A stretch of 28,691 nucleotides of DNA from a virus, in IMG/VR virus record IMGVR_UViG_3300025711_000026, positions 1 through 28,691 of that record. One strand, 5' to 3'. This document shows positions 13,247-21,721 of this stretch, one piece after another. The first letter of the stretch is position 1. Every line of letters starts with the position of its first letter. The position numbers were made by a program, and so were the translations under genes. The notes beneath the pieces were generated by a model, which was not told the origin of the DNA, made no database searches, and worked only from the letters and a program-made list of their open reading frames with translations.

Positions 13247-13927
13247 ATGCCAGACATTAAGAAAACGCTCTCTTTCGAAGAGACGGAAATCAAATTCACC
13301 GGCGACGGTACGCAGGGCATTTTTGAAGGTTATGCCTCGGTATTCGGCAACGTTGATTCTGATGGCGACATCATCCTGTCCGGGGCTTTTAAAAATGCCA
13401 TTCAGCAGCAGACCCGCAAGGTGGCGATGTTTTTCAATCATCGCGCATGGGAGCTGCCGGTGGGCAAATGGGAAGCGCTGGCTGAGGACACCAAAGGGCT
13501 TTTTGTCCGTGGGCAACTTACGCCAGGCCACAGTGGTGCCAGCGATCTGAAAGCCGCTATGCAGCACGGTACCGTGGAGGGTATGTCGGTCGGTTTTTCC
13601 GTTACCAAAGATGATTACTCACTTGCGACAGGTGGCGGGCGCATTTTCAAAAACATTACTGCGTTACGCGAAATCAGCGTCTGCACCTTCCCGGCGAACG
13701 AGCTGGCGGGTGTGTCCGCGATGAAAAGTATCGACGGTATCGCAACTATTCGTGATGTTGAGAACTGGCTGAGGGATTCAGTGGGTTTAAGCAAATCACA
13801 GGCAGTGGGGCTTATTGCCCGGTTTAAGTCAGCCGTCCGGAGTGAGTCCGAACCTGATGAAACCAAATCAGATATTTCCGCGCTAATAGCGAGTATCAGT
13901 TCATTCCCTCAATCATTAGGAAAATAA
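13247..13927 (+). CDS. Prohead maturation protease (HK97 gp4-like)
   Basis: 226 residues after a GGGGG site. The serine protease core of the HK97 family is clear: F-F-N-H-R with catalytic His65 and V-E-G-M-S-V-G-F with Ser114, plus the G-Y-A-S-V-F-G-N-V-D-S-D-G-D opening. It is packed in the prohead, removes the capsid delta domain and then itself. It lies directly before the capsid gene, with one base between the stop and the capsid ATG. Confidence 0.93.
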   Translation: MPDIKKTLSFEETEIKFTGDGTQGIFEGYASVFGNVDSDGDIILSGAFKNAIQQQTRKVAMFFNHRAWELPVGKWEALAEDTKGLFVRGQLTPGHSGASDLKAAMQHGTVEGMSVGFSVTKDDYSLATGGGRIFKNITALREISVCTFPANELAGVSAMKSIDGIATIRDVENWLRDSVGLSKSQAVGLIARFKSAVRSESEPDETKSDISALIASISSFPQSLGK

Positions 13928-13928
13928 T

Positions 13929-15089
13929 ATGTCCGAATTAGCACAAATTCAGAAGGCGATCGAAGATTCTCAGAAAAACATGCAGCAGCTGTTTGATGCT
14001 CAGAAAACTGAGATTGAAACCACCGGTAAGGTATCGAAGCAACTGCAGGACGATCTGGCGAAAGTTCAGGAAGAACTGAAGGCAGCCGGTACCCGTCTGT
14101 TCGATATGGAGCAAAAGTTTGCTTCCGGTGCAGAAAACCCAGGCGAGAAGAAATCTTTCTCCGAGCGAGCCGCTGAAGGCCTGACTAAATCCTGGAACGG
14201 CAGCAAAGGCCACTTTGACGCACAGACCTTCAACAAATCGCTGGGCAGTGATCAGGCTTCTGCCGGAAGCTTGATCCAGCCGATGCAGGTGCCGGGTATC
14301 ATCATGCCGGGTCTGCGTCGCCTGACTATCCGTGATTTGCTTGCCCAGGGTCGTATTTCCAGTAATTCACTTGAATATGTCCGTGAAGAGCTGTTTACCA
14401 ACAATGCTGCCAGCGTGGAAGAGAAGGCTCTCAAGCCTGAATCTGAACTCACTTTCAGCAAACAAACTGCAAACGTGAAAACCGTCGCTCACTGGATCCA
14501 GGCATCGCGTCAGGTCATGGACGATGCGCCGATGCTTCAGTCCTACGTCAATAACCGCCTGATGTACGGTCTGGCGCTGGAGGAAGAGCGCCAGTTGCTC
14601 AACGGTGACGGCAGTGGCGACGATCTGGAAGGCATCAACCATGTGGCCACCGCCTACGATGCTGGTCTGAATGTCTCCGGCGACACCCGCGCAGATATTA
14701 TTGCCCACGCGATCTTCCAGGTGACTGAATCCGAGTTCAGCGCCTCGGGCATTGTGCTGAATCCGCGTGACTGGCACTCCATTGCGCTACTAAAAGATAA
14801 CGAAGGGCGCTATATCTTCGGCGGCCCGCAGGCGTTTACCCAAAACATCATGTGGGGCCTGCCGGTGGTTCCAACTCGCGCCCAGAGCCAGGGCACCTTC
14901 ACCGTCGGCGGCTTTGATATGGCCTCTCAGGTCTGGGATCGCATGGATGCCACCATTGAGGTTAGCCGCGAAGACCGGGATAACTTCGTTAAAAACATGC
15001 TCACCATTCTGTGCGAAGAACGTCTGGCGCTGGCGCACTACCGTCCGAAGGCGCTCATCAAAGGTACTTTCACCGAACAAACCAGCTGA
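13929..15089 (+). CDS. Major capsid protein (HK97 gp5-like, chainmail type)
   Basis: 386 residues, against 385 in HK97 gp5, and by eye very similar throughout. The N-terminal delta domain (1-103) is coiled-coil rich and ends in F-N-K-S-L-G-S-D, so cleavage is expected after Lys103 as in HK97. Lys169 (E-K-A-L-K-P) and Asn356 (F-V-K-N) are at the HK97 cross-link positions, and Glu363 (L-C-E-E), which promotes the reaction, is also kept. The shell should therefore form covalent chainmail rings. Ribosome site AGGAAAAT. Confidence 0.97.
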   Translation: MSELAQIQKAIEDSQKNMQQLFDAQKTEIETTGKVSKQLQDDLAKVQEELKAAGTRLFDMEQKFASGAENPGEKKSFSERAAEGLTKSWNGSKGHFDAQTFNKSLGSDQASAGSLIQPMQVPGIIMPGLRRLTIRDLLAQGRISSNSLEYVREELFTNNAASVEEKALKPESELTFSKQTANVKTVAHWIQASRQVMDDAPMLQSYVNNRLMYGLALEEERQLLNGDGSGDDLEGINHVATAYDAGLNVSGDTRADIIAHAIFQVTESEFSASGIVLNPRDWHSIALLKDNEGRYIFGGPQAFTQNIMWGLPVVPTRAQSQGTFTVGGFDMASQVWDRMDATIEVSREDRDNFVKNMLTILCEERLALAHYRPKALIKGTFTEQTS

Positions 15090-15094
15090 TGAGG

Positions 15095-15116
15095 CAGGGC
15101 GGTGAACTCCGCCCTG
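15095..15116 (+). other. Stem-loop between capsid and connector genes
   Basis: CAGGGCGG (15095-15102) and CCGCCCTG (15109-15116) form a perfect 8-pair stem with a 6-base loop and no T run. It may protect the capsid message or limit downstream translation. It hides the GTG at 15102, supporting ATG 15123 for the next gene. Confidence 0.65.
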
Positions 15117-15122
15117 AAGCTT

Positions 15123-15446
15123 ATGGCAATAAACGTTCTCGACGTGGTGCCTATTGAGGAGCTGCGCCAGCATATTGAATTCGACAGCGATGACCGCGAT
15201 GCGGTGATCAAACGCTATGCGCAGGCTGCACTTGATTATTGTTTGCGCTGGTGTGATGAGCCGCGATGGAAGGTGGCGGGAGACGTACCGTCGCCAGTTA
15301 TTTCCGCGATGTTGCTGGTGTTTGGCGATCTGTTCGAACACCGGACTAGTCAAACGGAAGTGCAGCTTTATACAAATGCAGCAGCTGAAAACCTGATGTT
15401 TTCATGCCGGAACTGGCGGGGTAGCAGTGAAGAGGAGGCATCCTGA
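15123..15446 (+). CDS. Head-tail connector (HK97 gp6-like)
   Basis: 107 residues from ATG 15123, close to the 108 of HK97 gp6; the upstream GTG at 15102 lies in a hairpin. The pattern I-E-E-L-R-Q-H-I-E-F-D-S-D-D-R-D followed by helices with A-A-L-D-Y-C-L-R and A-M-L-L-V-F-G-D-L-F-E-H-R is characteristic of the all-helical connector family. It forms a ring under the portal. Overlaps the next gene by one base (TGATG). Confidence 0.85.
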   Translation: MAINVLDVVPIEELRQHIEFDSDDRDAVIKRYAQAALDYCLRWCDEPRWKVAGDVPSPVISAMLLVFGDLFEHRTSQTEVQLYTNAAAENLMFSCRNWRGSSEEEAS

Positions 15447-15787
15447 TGGAGCCAGGTCGCCTCCGGCATCGTATCCGGATTGAAGTCAAAACTGACGAAC
15501 GCGACGACCACGGGCAGCCGCTGGGATGGGTAAGTTTGGGCGTTGTCGCAGCAGATATTCGGTCCGTCACAGGGAAGGAGTTCATCAGCGGAAATGCGGA
15601 GCGATCATCCGTTACCACTAAAATTTTCATGCGTTATCGCGATGATATCAGGGCAACAACGACGCGCTTTGTCGAGATCACCGCGCGTGGTAATGGACGT
15701 GTTTACAGCGTTACAGCGCCATTACCAACACGTGACCGACGAAATATGGAAGTGCTGTGTACGGAGGATTTTACCCGTGTTTACTGA
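15446..15787 (+). CDS. Head closure / head-tail adaptor protein
   Basis: 113 residues with a GGAGG site. The start G-R-L-R-H-R-I-R-I-E and later D-D-H-G-Q-P-L-G-W-V and A-D-I-R-S-V-T-G-K-E are typical of the Phage_H_T_join (SPP1 gp16-like) family. A beta-barrel protein that closes the channel after packaging and receives the tail. The following gene starts inside its end. Confidence 0.85.
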   Translation: MEPGRLRHRIRIEVKTDERDDHGQPLGWVSLGVVAADIRSVTGKEFISGNAERSSVTTKIFMRYRDDIRATTTRFVEITARGNGRVYSVTAPLPTRDRRNMEVLCTEDFTRVY

Positions 15788-16154
15788 CCTGAAGACCGAA
15801 ATTGAAGCATTGCTTCAAGTCAATGTTTACCCGCTGGTGGGGCCTCAAACCGAAAGTGATTTTGTTACGTTGCAGTTGGTTAGCGATCCTCCTGTTGAGT
15901 CGGGAACCATTCGTACAAAACTGGTGGCCGGACGCTGGCAAATTAGTTTCGTCTCTTCCCTGCATTCCCGCACTGAAGAGATGGACGGTACGCTTTGGCA
16001 GGTCTGGGTCGATCTTATCCACGGGCACATAGGCCGCTACCCTGTGCAGTATGTCCAGCGCGCAGGAGTCTCTGAAATTTATGATCCCAGCGACGGGGGG
16101 AAATACCGCCGAAGCCGGGATTACATTTTTTACTATCCAGAGGGGGCGTCATGA
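15777..16154 (+). CDS. Tail terminator / tail completion protein (DUF3168-like)
   Basis: 125 residues from GTG 15777 with ACGGAGG nine bases upstream; the longer frame back to 15543 overlaps the previous gene in full and was rejected. V-Y-P-L-V-G-P near residue 18, a beta-rich middle, and G-G-K-Y-R-R-S-R-D-Y-I-F-Y at the end resemble the DUF3168/gpU-like group that caps the tail tube. In many phages the gp10-like gene comes first; here the order is reversed. Assignment is by pattern and position. Confidence 0.6.
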   Translation: MFTDLKTEIEALLQVNVYPLVGPQTESDFVTLQLVSDPPVESGTIRTKLVAGRWQISFVSSLHSRTEEMDGTLWQVWVDLIHGHIGRYPVQYVQRAGVSEIYDPSDGGKYRRSRDYIFYYPEGAS

Positions 16155-16561
16155 TCCGTATGGAAGTTCAGGGTCTGAAAGAGCTGGAACAGCAACTGCT
16201 CAGTGTAGGCGAGAAGGTTGCGGTAAAAGTGCTCGGCGCCGCAGGTAAAGAAGCGATGGAAATTGTCCGTGAGGATATGGAACAGCACGCCGGGTACGAC
16301 GACAACAGCACCGGTTCCCACATGCGGGACAATATTAAAACTACCTACCAGAGCCGTATGAAAGACGAGCGCTGGCTGACGGTGGTTACCATTCGCGTAG
16401 GTCCATCCAAAGAACACACTATGAAAGCGCTGGCGCAGGAGTTTGGCACTGTGAAACAGGTTGCCAATCCGTTCATGCGCCAGGCACTTGATTTCAACCG
16501 AGCAAAAGTCCTGCGTATTCTCGCCGTGAGTATTCGCGAGGGGATTGAAAATAATCGTTAA
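16151..16561 (+). CDS. HK97 gp10 family neck/tail protein
   Basis: 136 residues starting as ATGA over the previous stop. V-Q-G-L-K-E-L-E-Q-Q-L opens the protein, and the centre has Y-D-D-N-S-T-G-S-H-M-R-D-N-I, with an A-Q-E-F-G-T segment before N-P-F-M-R-Q-A-L. This is the HK97 gp10-like family pattern. It acts at the neck or tail-completion stage; the exact role is not firmly settled. Confidence 0.85.
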   Translation: MIRMEVQGLKELEQQLLSVGEKVAVKVLGAAGKEAMEIVREDMEQHAGYDDNSTGSHMRDNIKTTYQSRMKDERWLTVVTIRVGPSKEHTMKALAQEFGTVKQVANPFMRQALDFNRAKVLRILAVSIREGIENNR

Positions 16562-16574
16562 CTGAGGAAAAAAC

Positions 16575-17030
16575 ATGGCTGATAAAAGCTCACCGGAATA
16601 CGCAATGCTGCCCGCCGGGACAATCGTCAAATGGGGTGCAACAGGTGAAGACGTGGCTGATTTCCAGTCACTGGTGAACTGTAAAGCCCTCGGCGCAACC
16701 GGCGCAACGGGTTCGTTCGTCGACTGCACCACGCTTATCGACACTCAGAAACAGTTCCTTTCTGATATGCCCGAGGGACCAGAAAAATCCCTTGGCTTTG
16801 TCGATGATCCGTCAAATACCAGCTTTATGGCATTTCTGAATGCCGCTCAGGCGCGCCAGACGGTCCAGTTTTATATCAAATTACCTAACGGGCGCACGGC
16901 GACAATGATCATGGCGCTGTCGGGCTGGCAGCTGAATGAAATCACGGCACCGGCGGGTGAGGTTATCCAGATCACCGTCAACGGAAAGCAGAACAATATC
17001 GACTGGGGCTATGACGAACCCGGCAGCTGA
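16575..17030 (+). CDS. Major tail tube protein
   Basis: 151 residues with an upstream GAGG. Size, position and beta-rich sequence (T-I-V-K-W-G-A-T, F-Y-I-K-L-P-N-G-R-T, V-I-Q-I-T-V-N-G-K) fit the siphophage tail tube family (lambda gpV fold, HK97 gp12-like). Stacked hexamers form the DNA conduit. It is followed by a terminator, which fits a need for much more tube than chaperone. Confidence 0.8.
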   Translation: MADKSSPEYAMLPAGTIVKWGATGEDVADFQSLVNCKALGATGATGSFVDCTTLIDTQKQFLSDMPEGPEKSLGFVDDPSNTSFMAFLNAAQARQTVQFYIKLPNGRTATMIMALSGWQLNEITAPAGEVIQITVNGKQNNIDWGYDEPGS

Positions 17031-17058
17031 TCGCTGAATTGCTCATCCTGATTATGAT

Positions 17059-17081
17059 GCCGCCACCGCGCGGCTTTTTTT
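17059..17081 (+). terminator. Intrinsic terminator between tail tube and chaperone genes
   Basis: GCCGC (17059-17063), loop CACCGC, GCGGC (17070-17074), then seven T (17075-17081). The next bases, ATGGAG, give the ribosome site of the chaperone gene. Confidence 0.85.
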
Positions 17082-17093
17082 ATGGAGAATTTT

Positions 17094-17435
17094 ATGCAAG
17101 ACCTGAAATCCCGCCTGTTGGCACCCGTGTGTGTCGCGCATCCGATAAATCTGCTCGGTACCGATCTCTATATTCGCCGCCTTTCGGCTTATGAGCTGTC
17201 CGAGTTCGAAGATAAGGCATCTGAGCTGAATGGCCCCGGCAATACCCGTCCGCTGATGCTGACAGCGGCATCGCTGGTGCTAAATGCTCTGGTGGACGAG
17301 AACGGCCTGCCGGCGCAGGATTTGCCAACGCCGGATGAGCTGATGAAGTCTCACTCCTACGCAACCATTACCGAAGCCATGACGACGGTCCAGCGCCACA
17401 GTTACGGCACGCTTGAGGAAGCGAAAAAAAACTAA
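17094..17435 (+). CDS. Tail assembly chaperone, gpG-like
   Basis: 113 residues from ATG 17094, served by GGAG at 17084-17087; the ATG at 17082 overlaps that site and was rejected. L-L-G-T-D-L-Y-I-R-R-L-S-A-Y-E-L opens the family fold. Like lambda gpG it should coat the tape measure during tail assembly and not remain in the virion. It ends at a slippery A run where part of the ribosomes shift to make the longer G-T protein. Confidence 0.85.
   Translation: MQDLKSRLLAPVCVAHPINLLGTDLYIRRLSAYELSEFEDKASELNGPGNTRPLMLTAASLVLNALVDENGLPAQDLPTPDELMKSHSYATITEAMTTVQRHSYGTLEEAKKN
17426..17432 (+). promoter_or_regulatory. Programmed -1 frameshift site
   Basis: A AAA AAC at 17426-17432, in the proper phase, three bases before the TAA of the gpG-like gene (17433-17435). 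Slipping back one base continues at CTA 17432 into a 76-codon frame. The run of eight A begins at 17424. This is the conserved siphophage mechanism; the heptamer class is a classical strong one. Confidence 0.9.
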
Positions 17436-17662
17436 CCAGCTCCGGGTGGTTGTCACTGGTTTACTCGATTGCCGACCACTTTAAGGAGCCTGATCCCCGC
17501 AAAATCGCCAGCCTGCCAGCAGACATCATTTTGCACTGGCAGGCGTGGTTCGCGCTGACGGGAAATGTGGCAGACCTGTCGCCGTCCGAGCCACCCGCGC
17601 TTACCCCCGCCCCCATCATTAACCAACAGTGTGCTGACGTAATGAGGATCCTCAATGAGTGA
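17432..17662 (+). CDS. T extension of the G-T tail assembly chaperone
   Basis: No good independent start exists; this frame is reached by -1 slippage from the gpG-like gene. It adds 76 residues, beginning L-T-S-S-G-W-L-S and containing I-A-D-H-F-K-E-P-D-P and L-H-W-Q-A-W-F-A-L, typical for the T domain, which recruits tail tube subunits. The full fusion would be 189 residues. An ATG at 17450 exists inside the frame but lacks a ribosome site. The frame overlaps the tape measure start by 8 bases. Confidence 0.85.
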   Translation, partial: LTSSGWLSLVYSIADHFKEPDPRKIASLPADIILHWQAWFALTGNVADLSPSEPPALTPAPIINQQCADVMRILNE

Positions 17663-20630
17663 CGTTGCGAGCTTGTCGGTTGCCCTGCACCTCAATTCTG
17701 CGGCGTTTAAATCCCAGATCACTGATGCGTATCAGAATGCGGGGCAGGCGAGTAAGAAATTTAATCAACAGGCGACTACCCAGGCGAATGAACTGGCAAA
17801 CGCCATTTCCAAAACCGTGGATGCGGCTAAGAAAATTGGCGTGTCGGGTGCCGAGGCAGATCAGTTCGCTGGTGTAACCCGTGGCGCTGGCCAGCTTAAT
17901 TACGTACTGCATGAAGTGGCTGCCGGGAGCAACGTAGCCAGCAGCAGTATCATTAACGCGTTAATCCCGGCGGTGCATTCCCTCAAAAGTCAGCTGGATG
18001 GCTCTGCGGGGGGATGGAAAACGCAGCAGGAAGCAGCGCGCAACGCTGCTGCTGAACTGGCTACGGCTGCACAGAATCAGATTGCCGCTGCACAGGCAGA
18101 AAAGGAGGCTGCGCTTGGCAAAGCGGCGATTGCCGAGAAAACTATTATTGCCGCGCAGGCGCAGCGTGATCAGGCCATTGCACTTGATGAGTATTACGCG
18201 AAACAGGCTGCCGTGAACAAGCAATATGGGCTGACGGTCAACTATCAGGATGAGCACCTGAAAAATGAACGCGCCATTATTGAAGCGAATCGTCTGGAAG
18301 CGGGCGCGCTTGAAAAACTGAAAGCAGCAAAAGCAGCCGTCACTACTGCGGAGCTGGCTGAGAGTGGTGGCAAAGCCGCACTGGTGGCCTCTACGGAAGC
18401 CGCCGCCGCTGCCAATACTCAGCTATCAATAAGCCAGCGCATTGCAGCGACCAGCAGTCGGGCGCTGAGCTCTGCTTTAAGCTTGCTGGGTGGACCAGTT
18501 GGTATTGGTCTGACGGTTCTGGCCGCTGGTGGCACGATGCTTTACAGCGAGTTTAAAAAGGCAGAAGACCAGACCAAAAAGCTCAACTCCGCGATCCTTG
18601 ATCTCAAAACCTCTTCTCTGGTGACCGCATCAGAGCTGAAGCATCTAAACGGTGAACTGGGCAGCACAGAAACGTCTGTGGATGCGGTGGCCGCGACGGC
18701 TAAAGCCGGGTTTAGTGGGCAGTTACTCACGGATGTTGCGACTCTGGCTAACGCCTATGCGAAGGCAGGGGGAAGTGCTCAGGATCTGGTGAATAATCTA
18801 GCGTCACTTCGCGGTGACCCTGTCGCTGCGATGCAAAAACTCACAGCCTCTGGTGTCACGCTCAGTGATTCAATCATCAGTCAGGTTGTCGCGCTCAATC
18901 AGCGCGGTGAGGCTGCGCAGGCGAACCAAATCCTGATTGATACCGCCATTCAGGCTGAAAAAGCCAGACTGTCGGAACTGGGGATCGAGGTGGATAGCAC
19001 CTCAGAAACGGTGAAAAACCTCGGCAATACCTGGGGAACAGCGGGCGAGCAGGCGGTGATCGCGCTTGGCGGGGCTATTGATAAAACGCAGGAGGTGAAT
19101 AAAAAACTGGGCAATATGGCCAGTCAGCTCGCCGCAGACATCGCTGCGGCCAGTGCCGCTGCTCAGAATGAGCGTATTAAAAACAGTGCCGGTCTCAAAA
19201 GCTATATGGATGCAGGCACGACCGCTGCGGAGAAACGCGCTGAGGCGATTAAAAAACTTAACAACAGCATCTATAAAACGGACTCTCAGGAATATCAGCG
19301 GATCCTGAAAGGCATCAATGATGAGTACGATAAGGCGACTAAAAGAGACCAGCCGAAAAAACCAAAGAATGAAGGTGAGAGCGAGGGGCAGAGAGCTCTT
19401 GAACAGGCTCAGCAACGTAATGCCGTTCTGCTCGAAGAATCGAAAACGACGGAAGGACTCACGCAGTCAGCGCAGCAACTGGTGGTATTCAACGAAAAGA
19501 TTGCCAGCCTCAAGGACCAGCATTTAACCAAAGGGCAGCAAAGCCTGGTCAATATGCAGGATCAAATAAGAGCGCAGCTACAGTCCAACGTTCAGCTGGA
19601 GAAAGAGGCTGCACTTCGGAAAACCTCCCTGAAATATCAGGAAGAAAGTAAAAAGTGGGTTGAGGAGGCAGCCGCAATGCAGCGTGAAGCGGCAATTAGC
19701 CTTGATAAATATAGTCAGTCAGATCGCGAGTCAACAGATGCCGAAGCGCGCAACGCCATCCTCAATCGCTTTAATCAGCGCCGTATCGCACTGGAGAAAG
19801 ATTTCACTGATACGACATCAGCGGAATATCAGGCAAGGCTCGCCGATCTTGAAGCCGCACAGCAGCAGGAATTGCAGATAGTTCAGCAATCCCAGCAGGA
19901 TAAGCTCGCTGCTGAACGTGACTATAGCGCGGGTTTTCGTCGCGGTACCCAAAACTGGATAGACAGCGCACGTGATGCGAACAGTCAGATGGCGAGCTTT
20001 TCATCCAGTCTTTTCGATGGGATGACTGATTCACTGGCCACGTTCGCAATAACCGGGAAAGGCAGCTTCAGAACTTTCACAACATCAGTTCTCTCTGATC
20101 TGGCAAAAATTGCCTCCAGAATTGCATTGTCTTCTGCCCTCCAGAGTATCTTCGGTGTAGCGAGCTCAGCGTTTACTGGTGGTGCCACGGGCGGAAGCAC
20201 ACCGTCCGGGGCGTACAATAACGCAGCTGGTGACGTAAAATTTAACGCCAAGGGTGGGGTGTACGATTCACCTTCGCTGAGTTCATTCAGTAATGGCGTG
20301 TATGACTCGCCGCAGCTCTTTGCTTTCGCGCAGGGTGCTGGCGTATTCGGTGAGGCAGGGCCGGAAGCCATTATGCCTTTAACCCGGGCGTCAGATGGTT
20401 CTTTGGGAGTTCGATCAGTCGGCGGTGGTGGTTCCCAGTCTTCCGGAGCTGCACCTGTTGTCTATATCACCATTGAGGGAGACGGGAATACCGGCACGCA
20501 GACTACTGCCGGGTGGGAGCAGTTTGGTAAGGAGATCGGCAGTTTTGTGGATCAGCGGTATCGCAAAATGATTCAGTCTGATCTGCGTCCCGGCGGCGCA
20601 ATCTGGAACAGTACAAAAGGAACCCGATAA
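17655..20630 (+). CDS. Tail tape measure protein
   Basis: 991 residues. The N-terminus (S-V-A-L-H-L-N-S-A-A-F) is of the TMP_2/lambda-like type. Ala/Gln/Lys-rich helices occupy about 110-260, a Gly-rich hydrophobic segment 270-295, and a conserved lambda gpH-type region follows near 780 (F-S-S-S-L-F-D-G-M-T-D-S-L), with G-V-F-G-E-A-G-P-E-A-I-M-P-L near 894. At the usual 0.15 nm per residue the tail would be about 150 nm. It overlaps the T frame at its start and the M gene at its stop. Confidence 0.95.
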   Translation: MSDVASLSVALHLNSAAFKSQITDAYQNAGQASKKFNQQATTQANELANAISKTVDAAKKIGVSGAEADQFAGVTRGAGQLNYVLHEVAAGSNVASSSIINALIPAVHSLKSQLDGSAGGWKTQQEAARNAAAELATAAQNQIAAAQAEKEAALGKAAIAEKTIIAAQAQRDQAIALDEYYAKQAAVNKQYGLTVNYQDEHLKNERAIIEANRLEAGALEKLKAAKAAVTTAELAESGGKAALVASTEAAAAANTQLSISQRIAATSSRALSSALSLLGGPVGIGLTVLAAGGTMLYSEFKKAEDQTKKLNSAILDLKTSSLVTASELKHLNGELGSTETSVDAVAATAKAGFSGQLLTDVATLANAYAKAGGSAQDLVNNLASLRGDPVAAMQKLTASGVTLSDSIISQVVALNQRGEAAQANQILIDTAIQAEKARLSELGIEVDSTSETVKNLGNTWGTAGEQAVIALGGAIDKTQEVNKKLGNMASQLAADIAAASAAAQNERIKNSAGLKSYMDAGTTAAEKRAEAIKKLNNSIYKTDSQEYQRILKGINDEYDKATKRDQPKKPKNEGESEGQRALEQAQQRNAVLLEESKTTEGLTQSAQQLVVFNEKIASLKDQHLTKGQQSLVNMQDQIRAQLQSNVQLEKEAALRKTSLKYQEESKKWVEEAAAMQREAAISLDKYSQSDRESTDAEARNAILNRFNQRRIALEKDFTDTTSAEYQARLADLEAAQQQELQIVQQSQQDKLAAERDYSAGFRRGTQNWIDSARDANSQMASFSSSLFDGMTDSLATFAITGKGSFRTFTTSVLSDLAKIASRIALSSALQSIFGVASSAFTGGATGGSTPSGAYNNAAGDVKFNAKGGVYDSPSLSSFSNGVYDSPQLFAFAQGAGVFGEAGPEAIMPLTRASDGSLGVRSVGGGGSQSSGAAPVVYITIEGDGNTGTQTTAGWEQFGKEIGSFVDQRYRKMIQSDLRPGGAIWNSTKGTR

Positions 20631-20968
20631 TGGCGCTTGAAACCTTTACCTGGAGTCCGCGTGTCAGCCCCAGCCAGACTGTCTCCATGCGAACACGCAA
20701 AGCGCAGTTTGGCGATGGATATACCCAGGTGTCCGGCGACGGTATCAACCCTCGATCTCAGGAATGGGATTTAAACTTCGTCGGTACCGAGGCTTATATT
20801 CAGGCTATCAAAGCCTTTCTGGACAGGCATGAAGGGCGAAAATCATTCCAGTGGAAACCTCCGCTGGAGCCGCTGGGTCTTTATCGCTGCGAGCAGTACA
20901 AACCCACCCCGATGGGTGCCGGGAATTTCTCACTGACGGCAACATTCACGCAGGCATATAAACCATGA
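20630..20968 (+). CDS. Minor tail protein, gpM-like
   Basis: 112 residues, start fused to the tape measure stop (TAATG). T-F-T-W-S-P-R, a central F-G-D-G-Y-T-Q-V-S-G-D-G-I-N and a C-terminal beta-rich half ending in L-T-A-T-F-T-Q match the lambda gpM family (Phage_min_tail), a distal tail protein at the tube-tip junction. Confidence 0.9.
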   Translation: MALETFTWSPRVSPSQTVSMRTRKAQFGDGYTQVSGDGINPRSQEWDLNFVGTEAYIQAIKAFLDRHEGRKSFQWKPPLEPLGLYRCEQYKPTPMGAGNFSLTATFTQAYKP

Positions 20969-21720
20969 GTCTTAATGCTGATTATCAAAAACTTGAGCCG
21001 GGCAATGATGTCCGGCTTTTTTCTGTAGACGGTACAACATTTGGCCTGACCGACGTGATGTACTTTCACTCATACAACATCCCTCATACCGAAGCCGAAA
21101 TACTTAGCGCGGGCGGGGATGAGTCTAAACTTCCGGCAAAATCGATCTGGTGGCAGGGGAATGAATACCGGGCGTGGCCGTGCCAGATTGAGGATATCGA
21201 GACGTCCACGGACGGAAGCTCAGCGCAACCTCGCCTTTCGGTCGGTAATATCGACAGTTCAATAACCGCGTTGTGCCTGGCCTATGATGATTTACTCCAG
21301 GCAAAAGTCACTATCCACGACACGCTGGCGCAGTATCTCGATGCTGAGAATTTTGCAGCCGGGAACACCACGGCAGACCCGACGCAGGAGAAGCTGAAGG
21401 TTTATTACATCGATGCAAAAAGCGGCGAAGACAATGAAGTCGTAGAATTTACGCTTTCCAGCCCGATGGACCTGCAGGGGTTAATGATCCCCACTCGCCA
21501 GCTGCATTCCCTGTGTACCTGGTGCATTCGCAATAAATACCGGACCGGCGACAGCTGCGACTATGCCGGGACGCGTTACTTCGACAAGAACAACAACCCG
21601 GTAAGCGATCCCTCTCTCGATGAATGCAACGGGACACTATCGGCCTGCAAACTTCGGTTCGGCGAAAATAACGAACTCTCGTTTGGTGGCTTCCCGGGCA
21701 CGTCTTTGATCAGGAGCTGA
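20965..21720 (+). CDS. Minor tail protein, gpL-like, with predicted iron-sulphur cysteines
   Basis: 251 residues overlapping the M gene (ATGA). The C-terminal part has C184, C187, C198, C221 and C228 in the Cys-rich domain that in lambda gpL holds an iron-sulphur cluster. Two more Cys (73, 104) lie in the N-terminal part. It is a tail-tip component joining M and the J/I/K complex. Confidence 0.9.
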   Translation: MSLNADYQKLEPGNDVRLFSVDGTTFGLTDVMYFHSYNIPHTEAEILSAGGDESKLPAKSIWWQGNEYRAWPCQIEDIETSTDGSSAQPRLSVGNIDSSITALCLAYDDLLQAKVTIHDTLAQYLDAENFAAGNTTADPTQEKLKVYYIDAKSGEDNEVVEFTLSSPMDLQGLMIPTRQLHSLCTWCIRNKYRTGDSCDYAGTRYFDKNNNPVSDPSLDECNGTLSACKLRFGENNELSFGGFPGTSLIRS

Positions 21721-21721
21721 T

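Noticed and set aside
15543-15776. Upstream extension of the tail terminator frame
   Set aside because: It fully overlaps the head closure gene, while GTG 15777 has a good ACGGAGG site and gives the expected length.
17450-17662. Independent gene starting at ATG 17450
   Set aside because: No ribosome site precedes it, and the T-domain sequence extends upstream to the slippery site, so it is an extension by frameshifting.
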